64,000 nucleotides of DNA from Struthidea cinerea (GCA_013397865.1 VZTI01005564.1:681810-745809), one strand, 5' to 3'; counted from the first letter of the stretch, positions 51,092-63,232 are shown. Translations and numbers: made by a program. The notes: generated from the letters alone by a model not told the origin.

Positions 51092-54000
51092 ATATATGCA
51101 CGATAATGCACAGGCAGTAAAATCCATTCTGATTTCTGGTACAGGGAAACATAAGGTCTTGAACAACTCACAAAGAAAATGAGACAGGACAAGCAGTAAA
51201 AAACCCTTTACAGCAAAAAGAAGGAAAATGACAAACAATAATTTGACACACTCCTCCCACCACACATGGCTTTTAAGATGGTTCACAAAACATTGTCTGT
51301 ATTTTATTTCCCTGTTTTCTTCTTGTGTGCAGGTCCCAGCTTCCTCTGGGAGAGAGAAAGAAAATATTGTCATAACAAAGGAGATGGGGAAGTTTGGGGA
51401 CTAGCAAAACAAATCTGAAATTTTTTGATTTATGCGAAATGCAGTTCTTCATTTGGGCACTATGCAGAATTTAGGTATCTTTATTGAAGCCTTTCATAAT
51501 AGAGCCAAAACTCAGACATAAATTCTGATTATGTTTTGAATCAGGAATAAGGAGAGACATTATGGATTTATTGTCCCGTAACAAAAATCTTGAATAAAGA
51601 ATTTTTGGTAAGGAATGTTATATCTTTTAAAAGTTTGACTATATGTAGCAGAAATAATACATGTGGTAAAGACAAAAGACTGAGTCTTGAAGCAGCATAG
51701 AAAGAAAGGAAATTACAGACAAGGAAGCAAAGGAGAATTATTGATGTACCAGAGCTTCGAGGGGTGATAGACCTGAAAAGTTAGTATCTGATATCAGCAT
51801 CTGGCATACTGCACAGTGAAGCAAGGGGAAGATATACATAATCTGAAATATCCAAGCAGAAGAAAGCAGCAAAGACATGAGAGAACCTCTTCAGTGCCAA
51901 ATCTCAAATCAGAAATAATGAAGAACTATGACCTTATCAAACTGGAGGAAGTTATGCACCAAAACATCTTTCTTTCTCAGAGCAGTGAACATGTCTATAG
52001 TGGATTAATAATTGGAGAACACTCTGTAATGTCTACCATTAGGTAGTTATTAAAATAATTTATTACTTTTTAAATGCTTCAGCCTTTCAGTGAAATTACT
52101 CCTCTCTCCTCTGAATGTGAAATTTCTGCTTTGTTCCTAAAGATTCATCCCAGATAATACAAGATTTATATGTACCAGATAGTGCAGCTTTTAATACCAA
52201 ATCTTTCCAGTCTGCAGGGCTCTTCAGGGTTAGAAAGAGAGAGGTCAGTTAAAACTCTCTTTTAAGGAGATGCATCTCTCTAAAACAGGGGCAGGGAGGT
52301 TCAAAATATTGTAAGAAATATAGGATGTGCACATTAGGTAAAAAAAAATATAATTAACAATATTATTAATAAGTATTTTAATAAATCAAAACCAGCAACT
52401 TTTAACTTTTTAAACAGACCACACCTCTCATTTGGTAAGATCTCAGTATTCTTTTCTCACTATTCTTTGTAGAAACAGTTCACCAACACATTCTTTGTAG
52501 CATGCTTGCATTGTATTATTCTGCTGGTCAATATAAGTTCTTTCATCAACAACATTATTAGGGTCACAGAGTTCTGAAATATAAATTTTAAAAGTACTGT
52601 AACAAGAAGAGCTGGACTTTAGCAATGCCTCATAAGGTGTCTTCACCTGAAAATATCTGGGGTTTTTGTAAGTTTGTCTTGCTTAGGGTTTGGGGGGCTT
52701 TTTGTGGTTTGGTTTTTTTAAACACCCACTGTACTACCTTACCATGAAGGTTTTTTTTTTTACTTTTTGCTTTGTTAGGCTTTGTTGTTTTTCAGCTACT
52801 CTACTAACAGACTTTATACACTTTTTGCACTAAAGAAAAACCATTATACATTTTACAACCAAGGCTTTCATTCGGTTCCTTGTTACTGTCAAACACTCTG
52901 GTGTCTATTGTGGGAACTAGCTTTTAGATAGATACCTCAAAAACATAATCATGGCTCATAATTTTGTAACCATTCCAAGCAGAACACAAATAACAAATGC
53001 ATAAATGCAATCAATGAGAGTCAGCAAAAGAACCTTCTCAAGAGGGCTGTATTCTGGGAGAATAGTGCTGTGAAATTCCAGGACATTGGGAGTTAAAGCT
53101 GAGACAAGCTTGTATCAGGAGTATATTTGGATAATTTTGGTGGTTTATATTTATTCTTTTAATTTTCCTCTCCCTTAGAAGTCTTAGTAATTGATTTCTT
53201 GGTAGCTAATGCACTCATTTCCCTAGGCAAAGAGATCAGAAAATAAAAATAGTTTCCACTCATGTTTCTAAAACCTTTGAAATGTTTTTTTTAAGAGGCA
53301 TTGCTGATCTTGAAGTACCTGTTCTGTATAAGTCATATCTGATTATAGTCAAATACCTGAGTGTGTTTTATTATGGTGATAATTTTGAGCATGGGCTTCA
53401 ATAGAACATACAGCAACATGAGAAGACAGGAATTGTTAACACCATATCTAAATTGATTAGGAATGCTGGGACACAAGGGTGGGTTGTCTTGGCAGAGAAA
53501 GTATGACACTAGAAGGCTTTTGTTAATGTAGTCACTCAAATATCAACTTTGAGTTTGAATTAATTTAGAATTATTAATGAAATGTCCCAAAAGACCAGGA
53601 CTATCCTAACAGAAACTGCTACGAACACAAGGTTGGGGTACATCAATGCACATGAGGAGATAGAGTAAGTTATGTGCAATTCCCTGGGACCTGTAGGAAC
53701 AGGATAGAAGATCATGCATGTAGGAGCCAAAATAAGCTTAGTTATAAACCAGGAGCTCCTCATTTAGAAGGCTGTCTGGGAAAGGAATATTTTGATATAT
53801 TACTTGTCCGTGCAAATGACTGTGAAGAGCTCATGAAATGTGGCCATGAAAGAGTCAAATGTTACCAGGTAACATTTTTCTAGTAGACAGGAAGAAGCAC
53901 CAATGCCTCCTCAGCAGGGCAATACCACACGTAGCAGTATGTACTTTCCTGGAAAGGAGAATAGAGAACTGAAAATTCATCCACTCCTAAGCTGCTGTCA

Positions 54001-57000
54001 ATACAATTTTCTAATTGAGATGAGCTATGAAGTGCAGCAACAGAACAACTTTTATGATCCAATATTTATGATCCAGTACTGAAGCTAGATTCAAAAAGAA
54101 GCCTCTGTAGTTATGACAGTTACTCTTAAAAAGTAAAACATTGGCCGGGTGTTTACAGGGTGTTGCAGGCAATGGTGGAAAATAGGACACAAACTTTTTT
54201 ATTAAATAGTACATATGGCACAGGATTCCTGTTAAATCTTGGCTTGATACTTGAATTAGTCAACTTCTTTCTAGTAGTGATTGTTCTTTGGTTGTTAATT
54301 AGGGCGCTTTCTTGGCTTGCAAGGGCTTGTACATAAGCTGTAGTGTGTGGTGTGGTGTAGGGATCTGAGCTCTCAGAGATCAAAGTGGTGAAGCCACATG
54401 AGACAGAGCAGCATCGCTCAGAGCCTGGTTCAAACAGCTCTGCCCTGGCCTTTCTGCCCAGCTGGCTCTGCTCCCTGCACACGCAGGCACTCAGCTACCT
54501 CTGCACCTCTAGTGGGGATCTTACCAATTAGAATTTGCAAACAACACACTCCCTCTGTGAGCTAGCCCTGAGTATTTGTATGGTTGGAGTTCTCTGAATA
54601 GTTTTCTTTAGGAATGGGAATGCCTTTATGTTATCATTGGTTCGGGCAGAGGAGAAAGATGCCCTGAGGGATAACAGATAACTTGTGTTATGAAAAACTG
54701 CAAAGGAAGGAGGATGAAGAGCGAAGCAATGATAGTCACTGGTGCCCATATAGTTCCAGAGAATTCTCACTGGGTGATGCTAAGAATATATAATGAATGA
54801 AATGACAAGTTGCTGTGCTTTAATAAAATAACCAGCAACAGCTTTCTGATTGCCTCACTGCCTTTGATGAAGATCGTCTGAGTTCCCTTCAGTGGTAAAC
54901 TCCATGTTCTACAGAGGGTCTCACCCCTTCTGGTGAGTGTTACCTGCTCAAAACAAAAAATCATAGTCAACACATTATTTTTTCCTTAGGAGATGTTGAG
55001 TTTGACAGGCATCAATGTACAGTTTCAGAATCTGAATTGCTTGCACTTCTTGTATGGTTGGGATAAAATATGTGCTGAGATGTACTCCAGCTGTTCAGGA
55101 AATGATCCTTTCTATTGTTTTATTTCTAAGGAGAATGCAATCACTTAAAAAAAAAAAAAAAAAACAACAAAAACAACAAGAAAAAACTTTCAATACAGAA
55201 TTTTAATTAATAAAACAATGGTTTTATATAGACTGATATAATCTCAGTCTGTCTTAACTTTTATACATTACAAAAAATAAACTCAAATTATCTTTAAAAT
55301 TAGGTTTAAAAATCCCTGCACATCTCTGTGGCAAAATTGGAAGGTGAAAAGAACGTGTTTCATCCTGTTGCAAATAAGCCACTGTACCAGCATTTCAGAT
55401 CTCAACAGAATTCTGTCTTCCTGTAGTTTAATATGTTTCTAAAAATATATTTTTTTCATGGATCATCGATTTCCAATTCCCTTCCTTTGACTGTGAAGAA
55501 GAAAGGAAAACTATTTTCTGGAAAAACCTTGTTTTGATTTAGGAGCCTTTTTTGGCTTCGGGCATGAAAAAAATATATATGTTTTTTTATCTCTACTCAT
55601 TTTCGCCCTTGTCACACGAGGGATTTTAAAGTTCTGTCTGACTCATCATTTTGCTTCCAAGAGATGGGGTCCTGTCTTCCTCAAACTTGCAGCACAATAG
55701 CAAATGTACCACCCTTCCAGCCTCAGATGAAATCTAACAAAGGCATGGATGTCTTTGCCAACAGACTCAGTGAACTTTCAAATATGACATTTCCAGGGAC
55801 AAATCATAATCAGCAGAGTCAGACCACTTACATCTAGATGTCCTCCGGAGAAAGGCTCGAGGGTGTTTCTCAGCTATGTGGGATTGAGTCACTGCATTAC
55901 TCTAAAGGCAATCTATCCACATAGACTGAAGATGATTTGGGATACAGGCAAAACCAGAGGGAAGGACACAGATAGCTGTTTGAAACAATGAGTGAGAAAC
56001 CTGTCACTCTGTGTGGATATTAATTTCATTAATTTCCTTTGAAGTATTTGGTTAGGAAAATCAAATTAATTAACACATGAGGAAATCAATTTAATACAGT
56101 TCACTTCACTATGTACTGTGAAAATAAAAAATTCTACTTGACACATGCCTATGAAATCACTTAGATTATAACCCAATTTACTTCCATGGAAGAAAGATCA
56201 AACCCTACATGTTTCTATCAATGATGGTTATTTCAGTCCTGCTATGCTCAGAGAGGTTTCCCATTTCCAGGAATCCTAATTTACATTTATTTTGCCATAA
56301 CTTATATCACCAGTGAGAAAAGCTGTAACTACCTTTAGGAGATAGGGGGAACAGAGCTGGCACTAGAAGAAGGACATGAATGCAAGATGCGCCAAAAGGA
56401 TAAGATTTTAACTTTAAACTACTACAATAAACTATAAATTCTAAAAGTACAACTATTAATATTAGATCTTAATTTTTTACAGGTATTGCCTCTTCTTTGT
56501 GAGACTAGTGCTGACTGTTACAATAAGTCTTGAAGAAATGAATCAGTGGGCAAAAGTGGAGATGGAAATTGGAGGGCGGCATGTATTCACTTATCTTATA
56601 GATCAGGAATTAGATAAGTATTCACCAGTTATGACCATCCTGTTCATGCTTTTCACTGGTAAAGTATACAAAATGTGTTGGTGAATCGATGTGTCTATAT
56701 CTATACCTACCAGAAAAGATAATTACTTCATCATTGAACTACAGCTCTTTTGGCTTCATTAGCAACACAACAGAATTTTGTCATTTTTTTATTCTTGTGA
56801 AAGCCTTTGAGAGGAAAATGGGCAACAATGTGAAACATCACAGAAAATCTGATGTATGCAAATGCAATTATTTAGATTGGAATCTGGCAAAACAACATAA
56901 GACCATATACACAAACATAACTCTGTCCAAAGAACAGTAACTGAATTTTGGAAAAGTGATAGCTACAGAAGAAGCTTTTGAAGCTACGACTAAACCATTC

Positions 57001-57344
57001 AGGCTCTATTCTCACAGTTTACAATTTTGTCTTAAAATCTGACTTGATTTCTAACCTAATTATCTATTAATATTTTTTCATTGAACGGTGTGCTTTTTGC
57101 CATTACATTTACAAACTTTTTCCAACACTGATTTACTAGTCAGCAAAGAAGTGAACTAAGATTAAGTAAACTGAAGCTGAAAAAAACTTGACAAATGCCA
57201 CTTCAGTGAAATCTAGAAACAAAGAGCTGAAATTTTCCAGAGAATAATCTGTGGTGGGTGAGGTCTTACTCCTCCAGAGTTGCGCCAGCATAAAATGAAT
57301 GACAACTTACTGTTTGGTGTGTCCTCTTGTGGGCTCCTCCGTAG
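51092..57344. other. AT-rich non-coding DNA
   Basis: No supported gene. An A18 run lies at 55147-55164, continuing as CAACAAAAAC. Two consecutive plus frames (56499-56684 and 56689-56940) are discussed under rejected items. Other frames are 109 codons or less. Confidence 0.5.
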
Positions 57345-57768
57345 AGACATCCACATACTGGAGAGAGATGACAAAGGGCTACCAAGGTGATTAAGAGACT
57401 GAAGCACCTTCCCTATCAGGAATGACTGACAGAGCTGGAACTGCTCAGCCTGGCGGAAAGAAGGCTCAGAGGGAAAGGAAATTAATACCGAAAGGAAAGC
57501 TGCAAAGGGAAGAGAGCAGGCCTTTCCAGAGTGGTGTCCCATGGCAGAACCAGAGGCAACAGGCACAAACTGAAACATGGCAGGTTCTCTCTGAACATCA
57601 GGAAACACTTGTTTACTGTGTGGGTCTCCTTCCTTCAAGACATTAAAAAACTGTCTGGAAACAGTCCTGAGCAACTGGGTCTGGGTGTCCCTGCATGAGG
57701 AGGGGGATTGGACAAGATGACCTCCAGCGGTTCCTTCCAACCTCAACCATTCCATGATTCTGTGACTG
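57345..57768 (+). mobile_element. CR1 LINE 3' fragment
   Basis: Plus-strand CR1 homology starts around CATACTGGAGAGAGATGACAA (57354). It passes through GCTCAGCCTGGCGGAAAGAAGG (57444-57465) and a GAACATCAGGAAACACTTG block (57594). It ends in a CR1 3' UTR, GGTTCCTTCCAACCTCAACC (57729-57748), and an octamer-like CATGATTCTGTGA. Deletions are evident between 57465 and 57490. The 180-codon minus frame across it is antisense to the LINE and not a gene. The wording of the 3' UTR suggests a different CR1 subfamily from 4228-5103. Confidence 0.85.
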
Positions 57769-58516
57769 GTGTTCTAAAATATATAAAACACAGGTAAAAA
57801 CCCATGAAACTTGATATTATAATAGTTCACTACAGAATGCATTAAGAGTCAGGTAATATGATACTGAGTCAGACCAAGGAAGGTCTTAGGAAGACTCACA
57901 GCAATGTCAGAAAAAAGAGGGGCATGAAAATGAGGCGCTAATGGGGACAAGCTATAAAGAATAGTTATAGAGAATAGTTCCTGGATCCTCTTACTGAGCC
58001 AGCTTCTCATGCAAAATCAGGCTAAATTGACCTTATGTCTGAGATGTCAAAATAGGTCCTGTACCCATCTCTACACCCTTGGTGCTTAAGAGAAGTACAG
58101 CATGTATCTTCATATGGCAAAAATAAGAGTATGAAGATCCAGAAAAGAGTTTTTCCTTCTATCTGTCAGCTGAAGACCTTACTGAGTAGACATTCATGCA
58201 CCTAAAACACATCACAGCACCAAAAAGATGAAGTTTTCTTTCAAAAAAGAGATATTGGTGTTATAGCTCCTTTATTTATTACAAAACAATGGTCTGAGTA
58301 CTTACCCTGAAAGTGAAAAGCTTGAATCTATCAGCATCCTTAACTTGGGCAGCTGCCACCAGAGATGTCTGTCACCAAGACTAACCTGAATGAAGGCACT
58401 TTTCAAGCCTTCTGTTGAAACCAAGGCCATTGTGTGAAGAATACAATGAAAATGACAACAGAAAATGACAGTAAGGAAGGAATTCACACTAGATGTCCAT
58501 GGTGTAGGTATCTCCA
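57769..58516. other. Non-coding flank left of an LTR
   Basis: No feature recognised. No primer-binding site is visible next to the LTR, so this side is host flank. Confidence 0.5.
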
Positions 58517-59132
58517 TGTCGTATAAAAAGAGACAACTCGCTTTGCGGTGAACCAAAAGATGTTTATTAAAGTCCACGACAAAGCGTCCGGAAATCCAAA
58601 AATTAAAATAAGGAGCAAAATTAAAAGTGATTAAAATAAAATAAGGAAAATAAAATAGAAAAAGCCGGGTCCGCGGAAATAGGATCCCCGGGCCACCGCA
58701 CGGCTGCCCTGGACGGGAGCTGGGCAGCGCCGAGCTAGCGATCCTAGGTGTTAAAAGAATCGCGGGAAAAAGAAATGCTAAATGTCTCCAGAAGGAGGTT
58801 TGAGGCCAGGCTCGGCACTGGGCTTCGACCACTAGCCACCACTGCCAGGCAGGGAGCAAGGGCTAAAAGCCAAGGTCAAAAGCAAGGGTCGAAAAGCAAG
58901 GTCTGGGGCGTGTGGCCCCTTTTTATAGTGTGGGGTTCCCTTAACTGCCCGCCCCTGTCCGGCCCCCATGGCTTCAGCTGGTTGGTTTGCAGCAGGAATG
59001 AGGTAAGGCCTTCCCACCAATTAGCTCGTGTATCTAGGGGGAAAGAGGCTGATGTCACTTGCCTCTGAAAAAGGCGGGAAGGCTCCTCATTAAAATTCTG
59101 CGTTGCCATGGAGGCAAGTTACAGGGGTGACA
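58517..59132 (-). mobile_element. CpG-rich ERV LTR, probably a 3' LTR
   Basis: Read on the minus strand, U3 starts TGTCACCCCTG (59132). A TATAAAAAG box lies at plus 58919-58927 and AATAAA at plus 58563-58568. The LTR ends ACGACA at 58517, giving TGTC/GACA inverted ends. The long R-like segment (plus about 58660-58760) is GC- and CpG-rich, unlike everything else in the window. The left flank is not retroviral, whereas the right side (to about 59904) carries retroviral-looking remnants. I therefore take this as the 3' LTR of a minus-strand provirus, now mostly deleted. I found no target-site duplication, and the U3 start is tentative because no clear polypurine tract precedes it. Confidence 0.7.
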
Positions 59133-59301
59133 GTTAAGGGCTATTTTTAGCAGGTGGCAGTTAGGAAACCCAGTGGAGCTGTCTCAAACCCCCAACTCAG
59201 AGAAACTAAGGATTTAAGTTCAGAACATATAAATCACATAAATAAGTTAAATTATTACATGGAACATCATTAACAATGAACAACATGAACTTTTAGGGAA
59301 T

Positions 59302-59353
59302 AAGGCTATCTCTAGGGGTGTCCGGGTTCGACTGCTGGCGACGAGATAGCCTT
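59302..59353 (-). other. Hairpin A of a covarying pair
   Basis: An 11-bp perfect stem (59302-59312 with 59343-59353) closes a 30-nt loop containing TGTCCGGGTTCGACTG (plus strand). It is paired with hairpin B, 60 nt further on. Confidence 0.85.
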
Positions 59354-59361
59354 TGGGAGCG

Positions 59362-59413
59362 AGGGCTGCTTCTGGGAGTGTCCGGGATCGACTGGCCTTG
59401 ACGAAGCAGCCCT
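59362..59413 (-). other. Hairpin B of a covarying pair
   Basis: An 11-bp perfect stem (59362-59372 with 59403-59413) closes a 30-nt loop containing TGTCCGGGATCGACTG (plus strand). It is 36 of 52 identical to hairpin A; the loops share 22 of 30 positions. All four stem differences are compensated on the opposite arm. Confidence 0.85.
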
Positions 59414-59826
59414 TTTTAACTTAAACTTTGTCAACAATATTAAACAGTTTTTTAACATTTAACTTTAAACAATAACATTTCAACATTTAATCTTAACTTA
59501 TTAACACAGAACAATTAAGTAATTAACTGGATTAAACAAGTCACAGATGGGATAATTGATCAGCAAAAGACCAACACGATTTTTCATATATAACATCCAT
59601 ATGGATGAAGCAGCTAAGTCAGTGGAGCCTAGGGAGCTCCCCAGCTGACCATGTGTACGTACTCGCATCAGCATGATACAAATAACTCTCCGTAGCAACT
59701 GGATGTCCCCTAAGTTTAATGAGATTCAATAGCCCAGTATTTCGTTTTCCCCTTAAGATTTCTAGTTTCAGACCTTCTCCTAATTTAAACTCCTTCTCCT
59801 CATTTAAACTATGACTGGGAAAAACT

Positions 59827-59904
59827 TCATACATGTGCAAATTCTCCACAGACACTCTTATTTACAATTAACAGGATTGTGAAGAGAAAGATGGGGACGG
59901 CCAT
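59827..59904 (-). pseudogene. Short frame with signal-peptide-like start
   Basis: A 25-codon frame starts at an ATG (59904) and reads a hydrophobic run (IFLFTILLI, residues 5-13), then NKSVCG, then a stop. This resembles the leader of a secreted or envelope protein. Its place upstream of an LTR in the same sense suggests the start of a broken retroviral env, but length and evidence are too small for certainty. Chance is a fair alternative. Confidence 0.3.
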
Positions 59905-60644
59905 GAGAGAATAAGTACACAAGAATAATTACAAGAATATATGACGTACATGACTTCTCAGGGAGGGCAACTGACACAGAGTAGCCCTCCTGCACAATTC
60001 TGGGACCACAGAGAAAATTTCAGTTAGTGCCTTTGACTCACTGCTCTACAATTCCACTAAGAAAAGAGGCTTCAGCAGGGATCTGAAGCAGAATCAGGCA
60101 GTACCTGCCATGCAGAAAGGAAATTTTATATGAAAAGTGGCATGAAAAATGTGAAGGGCACGACAAGCAGAGGTCTGTATGGTTAGGGTGATATTACCAA
60201 TTGTGAACAGTCCTTGCATATTCATTTCAGTTTCTCTAAAAGAAAATAATTTCTTCTTCCACTGCAGTGAACAACAAAACCTAACAACTTTCTCAGTTTT
60301 AAGCAAAAAAAAAAAGTAAATAGTGGAGGTTCAGTGTATTTAAAGAGACAGAAACAGCAGGGAATATTAGGTTCTCCAACCACTTAGAAATTCACTGTCA
60401 CTCACACTCACCTTTTTGGTTAATACCAGCTGAAGCGCACGACATGTGATTGCTGCTGCTGGTACTGAGCTGTTATGTGAGTTAACACAGCAGGAAAAGT
60501 AGCCTGGTTCATCAAGAAGATAACCTGAAGTTAGAGGCAGGGAGTAAAAGTGCAGCGCATGAATTTGGAGCACAGAAAAGGTAATATTGTCTGATTGCAG
60601 GATAATGTCTTAACTCTAATGTGCTGTCCAAGTTGTTAATGGGT
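59905..60644. other. Non-coding DNA
   Basis: No feature seen. The retroviral remnant's outer edge probably lies near 59930 but cannot be fixed. Confidence 0.45.
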
Positions 60645-60860
60645 TCATTGATTCTTAGGCTAGACAGGACCATTAGATCCTGTAGTGTCACTGGATACAA
60701 AGCACTGTCTACGAAATCTTCCAGAAAGAAGTCAAGTCTAATTTTGAAGGCAGTGTGAACCAATTGCTGCCCTTAGAGCTTGTTTCAGTTGTTAATCATG
60801 CTAAAGCAAATTTAGAAATGAGCCTACCACTTCTCAGTAGGGCTGCTGATTCTTTCAATG
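60645..60860 (-). mobile_element. Ancient CR1-clade 3' UTR fragment
   Basis: TTAGGCTAGACAGGACCATTAGATC (from 60655), CTTCCAGAAAGAAGTCAAGTC (60718) and GCTTGTTTCAGTTGTTAATCA (60778) match the antisense of an old CR1 3' region known from turtles, crocodiles and birds. The copy is much decayed. Confidence 0.55.
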
Positions 60861-61555
60861 CCTTTCATTTCTTCATGGGGAGTTCTTACTGCCCATTTTT
60901 TTTACTTTATGAAATAATGATTTAATAGACTTAATTTAACCTGCAGTGTTTTCTTTTTAAACACATGATATGTGACTACCTCTGAAGGGCATCATTTACA
61001 CCCTCATTCTGGCCTTCCCCAGTTTTGCAAATCTTTTCTATAAGATTATGGCAGCCCTCTACTGGAGGGCTGGCAAGAAAGGAAACATCTAGACTGGCAC
61101 TCATTTGACTGAATTATGTCTACATATGAGCTGGACTCCCTTGAAAGTCAGTAGAAAGAAAGTGGCAATTTCGTATGCAATTCATCTAACCTGTCTTAAA
61201 TATCTCTCTAATATACTAGAAAATATCCCTTCATTTCCTCTAAGGGGAACCAAGGTTAGGCAACTTAAATATAGACATAAGATTTCAGACAGATGAGTCC
61301 TGCTGCAAGTAATTGACCCTGACTAACTTTCTTTACCTATTTTCTTCACCTTGAGTGCATACAATTATGTGCTGGGAGGAAAGGAAAATGAAAGTAAAAG
61401 ATCATGATAGGAGGTGTTGAATTCTGGCACCCCTTGAAGTATGGTGTCTTTGAAATTTATTTCTTTCCCTACTCTGACTTGGAAAAAAAAAAGTTTTATC
61501 TCTTGTGTGTCTAAAAAGTGTGAAGCATATAACTTTTCTACATTATAGTTACTGA
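60861..61555. other. Unassigned DNA between two CR1 pieces
   Basis: Possibly the decayed middle of one old CR1 copy. No motif could be read here. Confidence 0.35.
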
Positions 61556-62275
61556 TTTCCAGGTGGACATCAAGCCATTGACTACAGCTTTTCAGACACT
61601 TTCATCCAGATAATTTATTTTCCATCCATCAAGCCCATATTTTTCTAGTTTAGAATATTGTGTGGGAGAGCATCAAAGATCTTACAGAACTTCAGGGAGA
61701 TGATATCAGTAGCTCTCCCCTTGTTTGCTGATGTCCCCTTGTCACTCCATCATGGAAGGCAACTAGTTTAGTGGGACACAATTTGCCCTTGGGGAAGTCA
61801 TGTTGGCTGTCTCTTATCACCTGCCAGTCTTCTATAAGTTTTGACATGTCTTCCAAGAGGATCAGTGATCTTACTGGGCACAAGGTTTAAGATGACAGGT
61901 CTGTAGTTGCCAGCATCATCGTTTTTACTGTTTTTAAAAGTTGTGTGAAGTTTCTCTTTTTCCAGTCCCTGGGGACTTTGCCTGATTGATATGACTTTTC
62001 AAATACGACAAAGGGTGACTTGGCAACTATGTGAGACATTTCCCTCAGAACCTTTGAATGCATCTCATCAGTTCCCATGGGTTTGTGTATGTTGTGGTTA
62101 TTTGGGTGATCTTCTTTTAGTCCCTGCCTTGAGGTCCAGGGCCTTGAGATACATGGCAATAGAAATTACCTTTGAAAACTGAGGCCAAAAGCATTGTTGA
62201 GTACCTTAGTCTTGTCCATGTCAGTTGTCACTGCTTTCTCAAAGACAACTCTGTGCAGTACGTCCATTCTTCTAC
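61556..62275 (-). mobile_element. Ancient CR1-clade LINE, RT segment
   Basis: Minus-strand frames read CR1 RT fragments in order. KPMGTDEMHSKVLREMSHIV, then YQSGKVPRDWKKRNFT, come from the frame at 61887-62159. The frame at 61692-61883 gives SKLIEDWQVIRDSQHDFPKG and TKLVAFHDGVTRG. Decayed traces of the motif-A and NWLDGR regions follow, down to about 61556. It is broken by frameshifts and stops, and motif A cannot be read intact. It is clearly older than the copies at 4228 and 24706. Confidence 0.85.
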
Positions 62276-63232
62276 AAGCAGGGCAAGCCTCCCCGACCCT
62301 CCCTCCTTGAAGGTCCTTTCTAAAGAGTTCTTAGCCTGCAATCTGGTAATCTCTCATGAAAAGCTATTTCTACTTTCCCATGGGTAGAGAACACACTCTG
62401 TTGCACATCCAGAAGCTGGGTAAACTCTTCTACTGGAAGCATTAATTAAAGGTGATCTGTACAACCCCAGTTTCAGATGATCTGACTCAAAAAAACCCTG
62501 TGTGTCTCTGATCAGATCCAATCTCAGAGTCACTTGAGAAGACCATTTCAGACAGGCATTCCACTTCATTTACCTAAAAACCTCAGAGGATCAAAGGAAA
62601 GTCCTCCTGGAAAGGGCTTCGTGGGATGATAGAGTCACTTCACTAGCCCAGGGAAGAGTAAATTTAGTCCTAACATTTGTCTGCAATAAAGCAAACAAAA
62701 TATTGCTAAGCAAATTCAGTGCTTAAAGGGCTTCATTCAGGCAGGTGCTACATCTCAGTGATTGTTTTCTACTTGTCTCCTTATTAGAAAGGTGCCCTAC
62801 TGTGTAATCATCCTTTTTGATATATGCTCTTGCAGTAGAAACCAGATCCTTATCTCTCTTGCACTGTTCAAACATGCATTTTCAGAATAGCTTTGAATTT
62901 CACACATTTCAAGGTTGTTTTGTTAAGCAATCTAAAGACTATTCACTATTAAATTTGGATGTGTAGCATGTTTGATAGCATGCTGTCTCGGGAGCAATTC
63001 TGCTTGCTTGATTATATATCCTCAGGCTTTTCAGTAGCAGCAAGTTCCTTTTCCATTGGAATCAAATTGAAAAATAAGATTTCTTTTTTCTTGTATGTAT
63101 TCATGATTCAGAGCATTGAATAAACTTCATTGTATGTTTATGTCTCTTAATATATTTTCTCTCTAAAGAAAATTATCTTCTGTTTTCTGACAGTAGTGAT
63201 AGTCTGTTTAAAACTTGGTCACTGACACCTGT
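62276..63232. other. Non-coding DNA
   Basis: No feature seen. LINE similarity may extend slightly past 62275, but I could not follow it. Confidence 0.45.

Larger units (their letters stand above)
59133..59904 (-). mobile_element. Probable ERV internal remnant (env side to U3)
   Basis: This stretch lies upstream of U3 in the sense direction of the adjacent LTR. It holds, in sense order: a short frame with a signal-peptide-like start (59904 to 59827); a 78-codon frame in another phase (59855-59619); an AT-rich part (59420-59560); then the twin hairpins. This order suits the 3' end of a retroviral genome. No env domain can be confirmed by eye, and gag and pol are absent, so the assignment rests mainly on position. 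Confidence 0.45.

Noticed and set aside
56499..56684. Frame containing IGGRHVFTYLID, faintly like the aspartic protease region of retroviruses
   Set aside because: The active-site DTG is absent, the spacing needs an insertion, and neighbouring frames show no other retroviral trace. Too weak to call.
57213..57755. 180-codon frame on the minus strand
   Set aside because: It is antisense across a plus-strand CR1 3' fragment and has no match to any protein I know.
58302..58859. 185-codon minus frame
   Set aside because: It spans the LTR R/U5 and the non-retroviral flank, so it cannot be a single ancestral gene. No domain seen.
59319..59334. Hairpin loop core resembling a tRNA T-arm (GGGTTCGA)
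   Set aside because: No acceptor, D or anticodon arms can be fitted on either strand, so it is not a tRNA gene. The likeness is probably accidental.
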